Source: an uncultured Chloroflexota bacterium
GTDB lineage: Bacteria; Chloroflexota; Anaerolineae; UBA4142; SHND01
Assembly: GCA_937870825.1 (NCBI GenBank)
Contig: CALMZO010000256.1
Location: 1 to 64,000, forward strand
Reading direction: 5' to 3'
DNA length: 64,000 bases
Under the pieces are notes generated by a model. The model searched no databases. It saw nothing but the letters and a program-made list of their open reading frames with translations, and had not been told where the DNA came from. Both the position numbers and the translations under genes were made by a program. Each line of letters starts with the position of its first letter. Positions within the stretch are counted from its first letter, which is position 1. Below are positions 1-8,031 of the stretch, piece by piece.

Positions 1-342
1 GCCGAAAAGATTTTCAAATCCAGAGTGCAAATATCAGACTTGGAACGCGGCAGAACAGAGATTAGCGCATCAGAGTTGATTGTTCTGGCAATGGCATTAC
101 ACAAACCAATCATGTTTTTTTATCCTTTTAAAGCACCAACCGAGAAGGAATTGCGCGAGGAAGAACAAGAATTAATACACCACTTTAGAGGAATCAAAAA
201 CGGAGCGATGCAAAAATATGCAATCAAACTTATTCGAGATTTAGCCGATGCAGCATACGAGGCACAGATTCAAGAAATCGTTAAAGAGCAAGACGAAGAA
301 GAACTGAACGAAGAAACGAAACCCCGCAAAAAGAAGAAATAG
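1..342 (+). CDS. XRE-family transcriptional regulator, N-terminus cut by window edge
   Basis: The frame is open from base 1, so the gene starts outside the window. The first visible residues read like the second half of a Cro/C1-type helix-turn-helix (QISDLERGRTEIS, followed by a stretch that reads ASELIVLAMAL). A helical segment and a charged, lysine-rich C-terminal tail (PRKKKK) follow. Proteins of this type bind operator DNA and are frequent in phages and integrated elements. The DNA is more AT-rich than most of the window, and a tRNA fragment lies 0.7 kb downstream. Both suggest it belongs to an integrated element. The regulated target is unknown. Confidence 0.75.
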   Translation, partial: AEKIFKSRVQISDLERGRTEISASELIVLAMALHKPIMFFYPFKAPTEKELREEEQELIHHFRGIKNGAMQKYAIKLIRDLADAAYEAQIQEIVKEQDEEELNEETKPRKKKK

Positions 343-399
343 CGCGCGGCGTGCGTTCGGTCCCCCTACGGGCTACCCCCGAACGCTACGCACGCGCGC
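342..399. repeat. Imperfect hairpin between the first two genes
   Basis: A GC-rich arm at 342-360 is matched by an inverted arm at 379-399. The best part is an 8-bp stem (GCGTTCGG / CCGAACGC) around an 18-nt loop, and the outer arms pair imperfectly. It starts at the stop codon of the XRE gene. No T-run follows, so a classical terminator is doubtful. Confidence 0.5.
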
Positions 400-442
400 A
401 ACTTGCATTCGAGAACAAATTAAGGACGTTGGAGACAAGACA

Positions 443-1024
443 ATGACCAAACTTGATAGATTTACACTACTCACGGGGTCTGTAGGGCTAATCGGAGACA
501 CGATTACGATACTGACATTTGTTGGTGCGGGATTAATCTTTCCCAATCTAACTGGCTTTGAGAATACACCTAGCGGAGTTTTGCTCTTTACGGGTCTCGT
601 GGGTTTGTATTCGTTAACAATGCTCATTTGGTTCATGCTTAGGCGAAAACAACTAAACCCGACGGCATCCCAACTCGGCTTTGATGAACTTCAAGTTCGG
701 ACATATGATGCTAGAAGATATCTCAGTGATGAGCCCATCATCAGGACGAAAGACAGTGCCTTGGAACTTGTCCTCAATTTGGTCCCCTTCTTTGGAGCAT
801 TTCCGCATATTCTGAATCACAAATCCGCCCGCGTCATTTTTTGGATTGCAGTATTCATTTCACTATTCCCCACAGTATTTTGGCTTTACCTTCTTACAGC
901 AAACGCGCTAACTGCTGGAATCTTGGGGGGGGCTTTGAGTTTTCTGCTCGCTCAGTACTCAACCTTTTTTGCGTTAGCCCTCGACAAGTTCCAAAGGTCT
1001 GTTTATACAGATTTCTCCCAATAG
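443..1024 (+). CDS. Hypothetical membrane protein, about four TM segments
   Basis: A 193-residue protein I do not recognise. It has two hydrophobic segments near residues 10-32 and 45-67, a polar cytoplasm-like stretch with many charged residues (about 68-115), and two further hydrophobic segments near 130-175. A GGAG-like ribosome site lies just upstream of the ATG. Codon use is more AT-rich than in the genes after 1.7 kb. It ends 18 bp before a tRNA-Ser fragment, so it is probably the last gene of an integrated element. An 8-bp G run lies at 925-932. Confidence 0.6.
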   Translation: MTKLDRFTLLTGSVGLIGDTITILTFVGAGLIFPNLTGFENTPSGVLLFTGLVGLYSLTMLIWFMLRRKQLNPTASQLGFDELQVRTYDARRYLSDEPIIRTKDSALELVLNLVPFFGAFPHILNHKSARVIFWIAVFISLFPTVFWLYLLTANALTAGILGGALSFLLAQYSTFFALALDKFQRSVYTDFSQ

Positions 1025-1041
1025 TTATGCAAGCGCACTGA

Positions 1042-1096
1042 TTGGAAGTCGTGTGTAGTCGCAAGATTACCGGGGGTTCAAATCCCCCCCTCTCCG
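1042..1096 (+). other. tRNA-Ser(GGA) 3' fragment, putative attachment site
   Basis: The sequence matches a class II tRNA from the anticodon loop to the discriminator. It has loop TTGGAAG (1042-1048, anticodon GGA at 1044-1046), 3' anticodon strand TCGTG, variable arm GTAGTC-GCAA-GATTAC (1055-1070), T arm GGGGG-TTCAAAT-CCCCC (1072-1088), acceptor 3' strand CCTCTCC and discriminator G at 1096. The expected acceptor 5' strand GGAGAGG and the D arm are absent upstream, where a protein gene lies instead. This is the classic footprint of integration with a crossover in the anticodon loop. The orientation predicts that the intact gene and integrase lie left of the window. Confidence 0.8.
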
Positions 1097-1107
1097 TATC
1101 CTTGGAG

Positions 1108-1151
1108 ATTAGAGACTTGGAACTGCATGTTTCCGGTCTCTAATTTTTTTT
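1108..1151 (+). terminator. Rho-independent terminator after the tRNA-Ser fragment
   Basis: ATTAGAGAC (1108-1116) pairs with GTCTCTAAT (1136-1144), and the stem continues as GGAA/TTCC. A T-run reaches about 1151. It would have ended the original tRNA transcript. Confidence 0.75.
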
Positions 1152-1251
1152 GTGCGCGTCTGTGTCCCTCCCCTTCACGTATCGCCTCTCTCACTCATGC
1201 GTGAGTGCTTGCAGAGCATTACCTTGTGTAACTATCTCCACATGCAAACTC

Positions 1252-1279
1252 TTGACAAACCCTTCCATTTCTATACACT
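1252..1279 (+). promoter_or_regulatory. Sigma70-type promoter of the SRP RNA
   Basis: TTGACA (1252-1257) and TACACT (1274-1279) are separated by 16 bp. The predicted transcription start, near 1286-1287, coincides with the 5' end of the SRP RNA deduced from its terminal helix. Confidence 0.7.
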
Positions 1280-1286
1280 ACTCGCC

Positions 1287-1568
<282 letters not shown>

Positions 1569-1620
1569 TTTTTTCATTTCTACAGTCTTGGACTCTCGGT
1601 CAGGAATCATTCGCTCTCAT

Positions 1621-1728
1621 GCGGTATCGCAACCAAATGCGTTCCATACCGCAAAAATATAGAATCCGCCCACCATGTTCGCGTTGAACCCCCTTGATTG
1701 TTTCACCAGGGTGGCGCGAATTCTATAT
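1621..1728 (+). other. Structured leader upstream of the G5/3D gene
   Basis: Two nested signals are visible. GCGGTAT (1621-1627) pairs with ATACCGC (1646-1652). An 18-19 bp near-perfect inverted repeat follows (1657-1674 against 1710-1728), starting ATATAGAAT and ending ATTCTATAT. The second arm stops 5 bp before the ATG at 1734. It could be an RNA leader or a palindromic repeat. I do not recognise it as a known riboswitch class. Confidence 0.45.
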
Positions 1729-1733
1729 CACCC

Positions 1734-3398
1734 ATGAAGTCTGATCACGCTGTACCCCCGGGCACCTCGCGTCGACCCTTGCCGCCTGCACCGCCTACGC
1801 GCGCGAGTACGACTTTGCGCCCCAGTCTTCCACCGCCGCCCCGTCCCGCGCCTCCGCGTGCGAATCGGCGGTACTTGAATCGCTCTCCTGTCGCCACGCG
1901 TCATTCGGCAGTTCCAACCTCCGCCTTCCGATTTTTCCTTAATGGGAACCTGTGGTTGCTTGCGTTTGTTGCGTGCGCGCTTGCGGGCATGATTTACTTG
2001 TTTGTCGCGGGGCGCGAACGCGTTACCATTCGCATCAATGAACAAGAGACCACGATTTGGACGCGCCAACAGACGGTGCGCGACGCGCTGGTCGAAGCAG
2101 GCATCATGTGGAATGCCGAAGACATCGTACGTCCCGCGCTGCATGAACCCATTCCTGCCGATGGAAACATTTCGATTCGACTCGCCACGCCGATTGTCTT
2201 GACGGCTGATGGTTCCGTGAGGGAACGCCGCACACAAGCAACGCTCATTCAACAGGTCCTCAAAGAAAACAACATCACACTCAAACCGCATGACCAAGTG
2301 TTTCTCGATGGACGTCTCGTCCGTGCCGATGCCTCACTTCCGCGCTTTGCCGCCAGCGCGGGAGAACCTGCGTTGTTTGCACCGGGCAGCGGCGCCGTGC
2401 ACATTTCGGTGACGCGTGCCCTGCCCATTACGGTCAATGACAACGGCACGATTTCGACATTGTTCACAACCGAGAATACGCTGGGAACCGCACTCGCGCG
2501 CGCCGGCGTTCAAGTTTACGTTGGCGATTCGGTCACACCCGATTTAACCACGCCCGTCACAACCGGCGCATCCATTTTCATTCGCCGATCGCGTCCTGCT
2601 CTCATTACGGTTGACGGCAAAACGATTCGCACCCGCACACGCGCCAAAACGCTTGACGATTTGTTGGAACAAGAGGGCGTGAAACTCGAAGGCAAAGACT
2701 ATGCAGTCCCACCGTTGACGAGTCCCGTTGTAGATTACGTGAATGTGAGCATCACGCGCGTGCGCGAAGAATTCATTACCGAGACCGAGCAGCTGACCTT
2801 CAAAACCCTGTGGCAGCCAAATTCCGAACTCGAGCTCGACCAACGACTCGTCGCGCAAACAGGGCAAAAGGGCGAAAAGCATCGCCTCTTTAAATCGGTC
2901 TTTGAAAATGGAAAATTGATTTCGACCGGATTGGAACGCGAGTGGATTGAAACGCCGCCGCAAGACCACATTATCAACTATGGCACCAAAGTCGTCGTTC
3001 GTGAATTGACCCTTCCCGACGGCAAGGTCGTGCAGTATTGGCGCAAGGTGCGTTTGTTGGCGACGGCGTATTCGGCGGCAACGTCCGGCAAAACACGCGA
3101 CCATCCCCAGTATGGAAGGACGCGCTTGGGTTTGCAAGCCGGACGCGGAATTGTTGCCGTTGACCCGCGCGTGGTGAATTTGGGTTCGACGTTGTATGTG
3201 CCGGGTTATGGCGAAGCGTTGGCAGGAGATACGGGTGGACGCATCAAAGGCAAGCGCATTGACCTCGGCTTTCCCGAAGACGCGATTGAAGACTGGTATC
3301 GCTGGGTGGATGTGTACTTGCTGACGCCTGTTCCGCCGCAGTCCCAAATTACGCAAGTTCTGCCTGATACGCCAGTTGAACGCAAAACCAATCGTTAA
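1734..3398 (+). CDS. Cell-wall protein with DUF348 repeats, G5 and 3D domains (YabE/Rpf-like)
   Basis: About 554 residues: a proline-rich cytoplasmic N-terminus, one membrane anchor near residues 80-100, three DUF348-type ubiquitin-like repeats, a G5 domain, and a C-terminal 3D domain with its conserved aspartates (LATAYSA, VAVDP, GDTGG, IDLGF). The 3D domain is the MltA-like catalytic fold, and such proteins remodel peptidoglycan outside the cell. In Bacillus the homologue yabE lies close to ksgA, as here. I chose the ATG at 1734. An in-frame TTG at 1698 would start inside the upstream inverted repeat. There is no clear Shine-Dalgarno sequence. A terminator follows directly. Confidence 0.88.
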   Translation: MKSDHAVPPGTSRRPLPPAPPTRASTTLRPSLPPPPRPAPPRANRRYLNRSPVATRHSAVPTSAFRFFLNGNLWLLAFVACALAGMIYLFVAGRERVTIRINEQETTIWTRQQTVRDALVEAGIMWNAEDIVRPALHEPIPADGNISIRLATPIVLTADGSVRERRTQATLIQQVLKENNITLKPHDQVFLDGRLVRADASLPRFAASAGEPALFAPGSGAVHISVTRALPITVNDNGTISTLFTTENTLGTALARAGVQVYVGDSVTPDLTTPVTTGASIFIRRSRPALITVDGKTIRTRTRAKTLDDLLEQEGVKLEGKDYAVPPLTSPVVDYVNVSITRVREEFITETEQLTFKTLWQPNSELELDQRLVAQTGQKGEKHRLFKSVFENGKLISTGLEREWIETPPQDHIINYGTKVVVRELTLPDGKVVQYWRKVRLLATAYSAATSGKTRDHPQYGRTRLGLQAGRGIVAVDPRVVNLGSTLYVPGYGEALAGDTGGRIKGKRIDLGFPEDAIEDWYRWVDVYLLTPVPPQSQITQVLPDTPVERKTNR

Positions 3399-3403
3399 GG
3401 ATG

Positions 3404-3432
3404 CTGACAGGTGTACGCCTGTCAGTTTTTTT
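3404..3432 (+). terminator. Terminator touching the rsmA start codon
   Basis: A perfect 8-bp stem CTGACAGG / CCTGTCAG (3404-3411, 3418-3425) with a 6-nt loop is followed by seven T (3426-3432). The rsmA ATG begins at 3433. Confidence 0.85.
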
Positions 3433-4281
3433 ATGCCACGTTCTCAAAAAATTTCCGACACAGCGGTTTCTTTTCCGCACACGCCGCGAAAACGCTTTGG
3501 GCAAAATTTTCTCGCCGACAGAAATATCTTGAAAAAGATTGCGGCTGCGGCGGAGCTCGCAACCACTGACGTTGTTTTAGAAATCGGACCCGGGCTTGGA
3601 CATCTCACGCGCGCATTGGCGGAATCGGGTGCGCGAGTAGCCGCCGTCGAGGTGGACCGCGACTTGTTTCATACTTTGCAAAGAGAATTCGAAAACACGC
3701 GCAACGTTCATGTTCTCGAAGGTGATGTGCTGCAGGTTCCGCCGAGTGAGTGGCTCGCGCGCGCGGGACTTGAACCTCCTTACGCGGTTGTTGCAAACAT
3801 TCCGTACTATATCACTTCGGCAATCCTGCGCTACTTGCTTGAGGCGGACATTCCGCCCACACGGATTGTGGTGCTGGTACAGCGGGAAGTGGCGCAGCAA
3901 CTCGTCGCGCAGCCGCCGCATGCCAATTTGTTGGGCGTGAGTGTGCAGTACTATGGCACGCCGCGCATCGTCGGCGTGGTTCCCGCAGGCGCGTTTCATC
4001 CGCGCCCGAAAGTAGATTCCGCAATTGTGCGCGTAGATGTCTCACCGGCGCGCTCACGCGAACATGCCGGGCATTTTTTCCGGGTCGTGCGCGCAGGGTT
4101 TGGCGAAAAACGCAAACAACTCGGCAACGCGCTGGCACACGGACTCAAACTCACTTCGGCGCGTGCCCAGTGGCTGCTTGCGCGCGCACACATTGACCCG
4201 ACGCGCCGCGCGGAAACGCTTGCGCTGGGCGAATGGGAAATGTTAGCGCGTGTGTGGAGCGAAAATTTTTCCGAGCGCTAG
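3433..4281 (+). CDS. rsmA: 16S rRNA dimethyladenosine transferase
   Basis: RsmA/KsgA uses S-adenosylmethionine to dimethylate two adjacent adenines near the 3' end of 16S rRNA, a late step in 30S maturation. Visible motifs are the N-terminal RFGQNFL, SAM motif I EIGPGLGHLTRAL, the catalytic NIPYYIT (normally N-L/I-P-Y), and RPKVDSAIVRV in the C-terminal half. Length (282 residues) is normal. I chose the ATG at 3433 because it leaves the usual short extension before RFGQNFL. A TTG at 3376 would overlap the previous gene and translate the terminator. No Shine-Dalgarno sequence can exist, because a T-run directly precedes the ATG. Confidence 0.95.
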   Translation: MPRSQKISDTAVSFPHTPRKRFGQNFLADRNILKKIAAAAELATTDVVLEIGPGLGHLTRALAESGARVAAVEVDRDLFHTLQREFENTRNVHVLEGDVLQVPPSEWLARAGLEPPYAVVANIPYYITSAILRYLLEADIPPTRIVVLVQREVAQQLVAQPPHANLLGVSVQYYGTPRIVGVVPAGAFHPRPKVDSAIVRVDVSPARSREHAGHFFRVVRAGFGEKRKQLGNALAHGLKLTSARAQWLLARAHIDPTRRAETLALGEWEMLARVWSENFSER

Positions 4282-4298
4282 ATTTTTTTGTACCGATT

Positions 4299-4326
4299 TT
4301 GGAGAGAGTGTCTCTCGTTGTAAAAT
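4299..4326 (+). promoter_or_regulatory. Promoter of the response-regulator gene
   Basis: TTGGAG (4299-4304), 16-bp spacer, TAAAAT (4321-4326). The predicted start near 4333 gives a leader of about 58 nt, with GGAG just before the ATG at 4391. Confidence 0.6.
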
Positions 4327-4390
4327 GCGCGTCGTGCTCAAATCTACAAAGTTTCCGCTCAAATGCGGCGCGGCGCATGGAGCATAAACA

Positions 4391-5365
4391 ATGCACCCTG
4401 TTGCTACACCCGGGGAACGGTTTCGCTCCCCCGAAATCAAACCCAAGATTTTGGTGGTGGATGATGACCCGCTGATGCGGCGCATCGTTACCCAAAGTTT
4501 GGAGCGTTCCGCATACGAATTGCTGGAGGCGGAATCCGGCGTGTCGGGCATCCAGTGCGCAATTGAGCAACACCCCGATTTGATTTTGCTCGATGTGATG
4601 ATGCCTGAAATGGACGGTTTTGAAGTCATTCGCCGCCTGCGCGTGCATCCCATGACACAGGGTGTCCCCATCATCCTTCTCACCGCGCTCGGCGAGATGA
4701 GCGAAAAAGTGTATGGGATGCAGTTGGGCGCGGACGATTACATGACAAAACCATTCGACCCGCGCGAGCTGCGCGCGCGGGTGCAAGCGCATCTCAATCG
4801 CGCCGAGCAATATCTCCAAAGCAGTCCGCTGACCAATTTACCGGGCAATCATGCAATTCAGCAAATTATTGCGGGACGCATTGCGGCGCGCGAACCGATT
4901 GCGGTCATTTATTTCGACCTCAACAACTTTAAATCGTACAACGACCGGTACGGATGGCTGGCGGGTGATGAAATTATCAAACGTTTGAGCCAAATCATTG
5001 TCAATGCTGTCATCAACGCAGGCGACAAGGATATTTTTATCGGACATGTCGGCGGTGATGATTTTGTCGTTGTCACGCGTCCGGAATTTGCGGAACGAAT
5101 CGGACAGGAATCCGTGAGCCAGTTCGATATTATGATTTCCGCTTTTTATGCAGAAGAGGACAGAACGCGCGGCTATATTGAAATGGTGGACCGCCAGGGC
5201 GAATTGCGCCGCGTGCCTATCATCAGTCTTGGCGCCGCAATCGTTACCAATGAGCATCGCCCGCTTGAACACCCACTCCAGGTAGCACAGATTGCGGCAG
5301 AAGTGAAACGATATCTCAAAACACTCCCCGGCAGTCAAGTCGCCTTCGACCGCAGGCGTCAATAA
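4391..5365 (+). CDS. Response regulator with atypical GGDEF-like output domain
   Basis: 324 residues. Residues about 18-135 form a receiver domain (acidic pocket VVDDD, phospho-acceptor Asp in LILLDVMMPEMDG, Thr in LLTA, Lys in TKPFDP). The C-terminal half is a nucleotidyl-cyclase fold with FDLNNFKSYND and GGDDF in place of the cyclase signature GGDEF/GGEEF. Active GGDEF domains make c-di-GMP. The signature change and the DLNN motif make catalysis doubtful, and the domain may instead bind a nucleotide. No partner kinase is adjacent. Confidence 0.85.
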   Translation: MHPVATPGERFRSPEIKPKILVVDDDPLMRRIVTQSLERSAYELLEAESGVSGIQCAIEQHPDLILLDVMMPEMDGFEVIRRLRVHPMTQGVPIILLTALGEMSEKVYGMQLGADDYMTKPFDPRELRARVQAHLNRAEQYLQSSPLTNLPGNHAIQQIIAGRIAAREPIAVIYFDLNNFKSYNDRYGWLAGDEIIKRLSQIIVNAVINAGDKDIFIGHVGGDDFVVVTRPEFAERIGQESVSQFDIMISAFYAEEDRTRGYIEMVDRQGELRRVPIISLGAAIVTNEHRPLEHPLQVAQIAAEVKRYLKTLPGSQVAFDRRRQ

Positions 5366-5780
5366 ATCCATTGGGAATTTTTGGCGTACTGCCTCGACAG
5401 TTTGCTGTTCCCCCACGTTTACCGAAACGTTCGCGGCGTTTCTCAAACTCGCAACCGGAGCCACGTTCCAGAGCGCCATTTGGATTCGCCATCATGCACT
5501 GCTGACCGGTTTCAGCCAACGCATTTCCAGAACAAGGAATGTGGCAGGTCAATCGCGGGCTGAGGGCGAGCGGGGTCAAAGCGGCACTCGACTTTTTGGC
5601 ATGTCGCCAATTTCTCTGTTCACCACCCAAGATGAACATCTCGCCTCTCTTTGTGGGAGAGGAGTTGGGGGTGAGGTCTATTTTCGAATTAGAGTGCTGC
5701 CGCGCCCGCTGCGCTCGCGCCCGAAACAATCGCGGACTTGGCGTCAATGCAGTGCCGGATGAAATCGAGCGCAAGTGAGA
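5366..5780. other. Intergenic region without a convincing gene
   Basis: About 415 bp. Short open frames on both strands have no recognisable domain and run through repeat sequence. The only structure I see is the hairpin-type repeat at 5647-5671. I found no signature of tmRNA, RNase P or 6S RNA. Confidence 0.5.
5647..5675. repeat. CTCTC...GAGAGG dispersed palindrome
   Basis: CCTCTCTTTGTGGGAGAGG followed by a GGGGGTGAGG tail. Related units occur at 21568-21660 and 59749-59815. All are intergenic. Confidence 0.6.
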
Positions 5781-5808
5781 TTGACGCGGCAAGACAATGC
5801 GCTAGAAT
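5781..5808 (+). promoter_or_regulatory. Promoter of the FmdB-type gene
   Basis: TTGACG (5781-5786), 16-bp spacer, TAGAAT (5803-5808). A strong ribosome site, GAGGAGC, follows before the ATG at 5842. Confidence 0.65.
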
Positions 5809-5841
5809 TGCACCGCATTATTTCTGTAGAGGAGCTGCACT

Positions 5842-6159
5842 ATGCCCATTTATGAATATGAGTGTGAACAAAAGCATCGTTTTGAAAAATGGCAGTCCAT
5901 GAAGGACGACCCCATCAAAGAATGTCCCGAATGCGGGAGCAGCGTTCGCAAAATTTTGCATCCCGCCGGAATTATTTTCAAAGGTTCGGGCTGGTACATC
6001 ACCGACAGCCGCAAATCAACCGGCGATGCCAAAGAATCGAAATCGGAAACCAAGAGCGAAGGCAGCGAAACGAAATCGGATGCGAAAGCGGATACCAAGA
6101 GCGAAGCAAAAGGTGAAACGAAAAGCGATTCAAGCGCGAGCAAAACATCATCCGAATAG
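5842..6159 (+). CDS. FmdB-family zinc-ribbon protein with low-complexity tail
   Basis: The first 55 residues match the FmdB putative regulatory family: MPIYEYEC start, a zinc ribbon (the N-terminal Cys at residue 8 plus CPECG), and IIFKGSGWYITD. The last 45 residues are a repetitive Lys/Glu/Ser/Asp tail (TKSE-like units), probably disordered. The family is widespread and its function is unclear; a role in regulation or metal-dependent assembly has been suggested. The gene is monocistronic between its own promoter and a perfect palindrome. Confidence 0.88.
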   Translation: MPIYEYECEQKHRFEKWQSMKDDPIKECPECGSSVRKILHPAGIIFKGSGWYITDSRKSTGDAKESKSETKSEGSETKSDAKADTKSEAKGETKSDSSASKTSSE

Positions 6160-6163
6160 AAAA

Positions 6164-6189
6164 GCGGCAGGTGCAATTGCACCTGCCGC
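6164..6189. terminator. Perfect 26-bp palindrome after the FmdB-type gene
   Basis: GCGGCAGGTGCAA joined to its exact reverse complement. Only a weak T-rich tail (TCTATT) follows, so it may act as a bidirectional terminator between convergent genes. Confidence 0.65.
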
Positions 6190-6285
6190 TCTATTGCATA
6201 GAGACGAATGTTCTTTCGCGCTGTGGCTGCGAAAAACCCATATTTATAAAACCGGAATTTCGCGCTGCGTTCGAGATGACGCATC

Positions 6286-6585
6286 CTACAATTGAAAATT
6301 CCCCGTATGCTGCACGATTTTGTAATTGAAATTCGTCACGTACGTCAGCATTTTCTTTTTCAACCGCGCCCATTCGTCACTCGCCAAAATTTTGTCCAAC
6401 GTCGCGCGGTCTTCGGTGACGCCGCCCGCCAAAATCTGCGGACCATTGCCGTACACGGTGTACCACGCTTCCGTCGGTTGAATTCCAAGCCGCAGCAATT
6501 TCGGCGCAAACTCTTGCACCGAAAATTCAAAGTACTCCGATTCTTTGCCCTGCCGAATATCCCACGACATTAACAGTTTGACCAT
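6286..6585 (-). CDS. Small conserved-type hypothetical protein, possible dimeric alpha/beta barrel
   Basis: 99 residues, soluble, with alternating strands and helices. It opens [21 protein letters not shown] and continues with an [22 protein letters not shown]-like core (split here to stay short: EFAPKL, then [10 protein letters not shown]). This resembles the ferredoxin-like dimeric barrels of the NIPSNAP/antibiotic-monooxygenase class, but the assignment is by pattern only. It is divergent from dtd with 73 bp between the two start codons, so the promoters overlap. No catalytic residues can be named. Confidence 0.65.
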   Translation of the reverse strand: MVKLLMSWDIRQGKESEYFEFSVQEFAPKLLRLGIQPTEAWYTVYGNGPQILAGGVTEDRATLDKILASDEWARLKKKMLTYVTNFNYKIVQHTGNFQL

Positions 6586-6658
6586 ATACTCCTCTGTAGG
6601 ACAATTTCACGAATTGTCAGAAAAAATCATAGCAAAGGAAAGGGGAATTTGCAAACCT

Positions 6659-7114
6659 ATGCGCGCTCTCGTTCAGCGCGTCACCTATGGCGCGGTTACC
6701 GTAGCTAACGAAATCGTCGGAAAAATCGAACGCGGACTCGTCGTGTTCGTCGGTGTGACGCATACCGACACAAACGAAACCGCCGCATTTCTCGCGCAAA
6801 AAATTGCAAACCTTCGCATCTTTGAGGACGACGCAGGCAAATTCAACTTGTCCGCGCTCGATGTGGGCGCGGAATTTTTGGTTGTTTCCCAATTCACCTT
6901 GTACGCGGATGCGCGTCGCGGACGCCGCCCTGATTTCATCGCCGCCGCGCGTCCCGAAGCCGCCGCGCCGCTGGTAGAATCCTTCGCGCAGGAATTGGCA
7001 GGAATGGGTCTATACGTTGCGCGCGGACAATTTCAGGCAAAAATGCTCGTCGAAATCCGGAACGACGGACCCGTCACCGTCTGGCTAGACACGGACGAAT
7101 TGCGCAAGAGGTAA
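6659..7114 (+). CDS. dtd: D-aminoacyl-tRNA deacylase
   Basis: DTD hydrolyses D-amino acids from mischarged tRNAs, and also removes glycine wrongly attached to tRNA-Ala. The 151-residue protein has the family start MRALVQRV, the catalytic-pocket motif SQFTLYAD, and the C-terminal NDGPVT motif that supplies the cross-subunit Gly-Pro. The ATG at 6659 is preceded by AGGAAAGGGG. An upstream in-frame start at 6545 would overlap the divergent gene and add 38 residues unlike the family. Confidence 0.95.
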   Translation: MRALVQRVTYGAVTVANEIVGKIERGLVVFVGVTHTDTNETAAFLAQKIANLRIFEDDAGKFNLSALDVGAEFLVVSQFTLYADARRGRRPDFIAAARPEAAAPLVESFAQELAGMGLYVARGQFQAKMLVEIRNDGPVTVWLDTDELRKR

Positions 7115-7146
7115 CCGGCACATTTCCCTTCGTTCGCTCATTTCCT

Positions 7147-8031
7147 TCAGTCCTCTCGTTTCCGTCCCATCGCCGCCGCCAATTCCGCGCCAAACAAAAC
7201 TATCGTCGCCGAGAGATACCCCCACAACAACAGCCCGATGATGGCGCCAACCGAACCATACACCAAATTCAATCGCGCAAACGATTCCACGTACAACCCG
7301 TAAAGAAATTTCGCGCCTTGCCACAACAACGCGGCAACGAGCGCGCCGCGCAGAGCGACATTCCACGACACCTGCACATGCGGAAACGTTTTGTACAAAA
7401 TCGCAAAGCCGAAAAATGCAAACACGAAACCGGTGAGCGTGCCGAGCCAGCGCGTGGCTTGACGCGCAAAATCGGAAACGCCAAGCATGGTGTACACAAA
7501 CTCTTGCGAAAGCAGCACCGTCAGCGCGCTGATAAAAAACAAAATTCCCAAAACAAACACAACAACCATAGAGAACAGTCGCTGCAGCCAAAACGCGCGG
7601 GTCTCGGCAACGCGCCACGCGCGGTCCAACGCGTACTGCAAAACATCAAACACACTCGACGCGGACCATACCAACGCCACCAGCCCGAACAGTGTCGCCG
7701 AACCGCGCGAGTCCACGACTTGCCGTAGAATCTCGCGCAATTCTTTTTCTGCGCCGGGCAAATACGCTCGCGCGGCGCGCAACACGGTATCGAACGCGGT
7801 TTCCGGATTGATGAAAAACGTTGCGACCGAAATGAGCAGCAGCAGCAACGGAAAAAGTGAGAGCAAGGTATAGTAGGAAAGGGACGCCGCAAAAAACCCC
7901 ATATTGTCGCGTGTAAACGCGTCTACGGCGTCCAGCACCAACGCCGCAATAGAAAACCGTCGCAGCGATGCGTTCCACCGCGCGACGGTTTTTTCCAATT
8001 GCATTTGCCACCGTTCCAGCCAGGGGCGCAT
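7147..8031 (-). CDS. YihY/BrkB-family inner-membrane protein
   Basis: 294 residues with six predicted membrane helices. Family features are DNMGFFAASLSYYTLLSLFPLLLLL near residues 40-65 (key part AASLSYY-LLSLFPL), GLVALVWSASSVF, and a C-terminal VYGSVGAIIGLLLWGY region (key part GSVGAIIG-LLWGY). The family was once confused with RNase BN and is of unsettled function, possibly transport or envelope related. Its start codon overlaps the stop of the upstream gene (TAATG), so the two are translationally coupled. Confidence 0.88.
   Translation of the reverse strand: MRPWLERWQMQLEKTVARWNASLRRFSIAALVLDAVDAFTRDNMGFFAASLSYYTLLSLFPLLLLLISVATFFINPETAFDTVLRAARAYLPGAEKELREILRQVVDSRGSATLFGLVALVWSASSVFDVLQYALDRAWRVAETRAFWLQRLFSMVVVFVLGILFFISALTVLLSQEFVYTMLGVSDFARQATRWLGTLTGFVFAFFGFAILYKTFPHVQVSWNVALRGALVAALLWQGAKFLYGLYVESFARLNLVYGSVGAIIGLLLWGYLSATIVLFGAELAAAMGRKRED

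Noticed and set aside
342-399. An integron attC site
   Set aside because: It is a hairpin of suitable size, but the R' (GTTRRRY) and R'' core boxes are not present in either orientation.
1025-1096. A complete functional tRNA-Ser
   Set aside because: No acceptor 5' strand, D arm or 5' anticodon strand is present in the 75 bp upstream. Only the 3' half exists.
1600-1734. A c-di-AMP (ydaO-type) riboswitch before the wall-enzyme gene
   Set aside because: Such riboswitches control Rpf-type genes elsewhere, but I could not find the conserved core segments or enough length here.
5366-5780. RNase P RNA, tmRNA or 6S RNA in the large gap
   Set aside because: None of their conserved core sequences could be found on either strand.
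5316-5792. Minus-strand frame of 158 codons in the 5.4-5.8 kb gap
   Set aside because: It overlaps the end of the response-regulator gene, runs through a dispersed repeat, and shows no recognisable domain.
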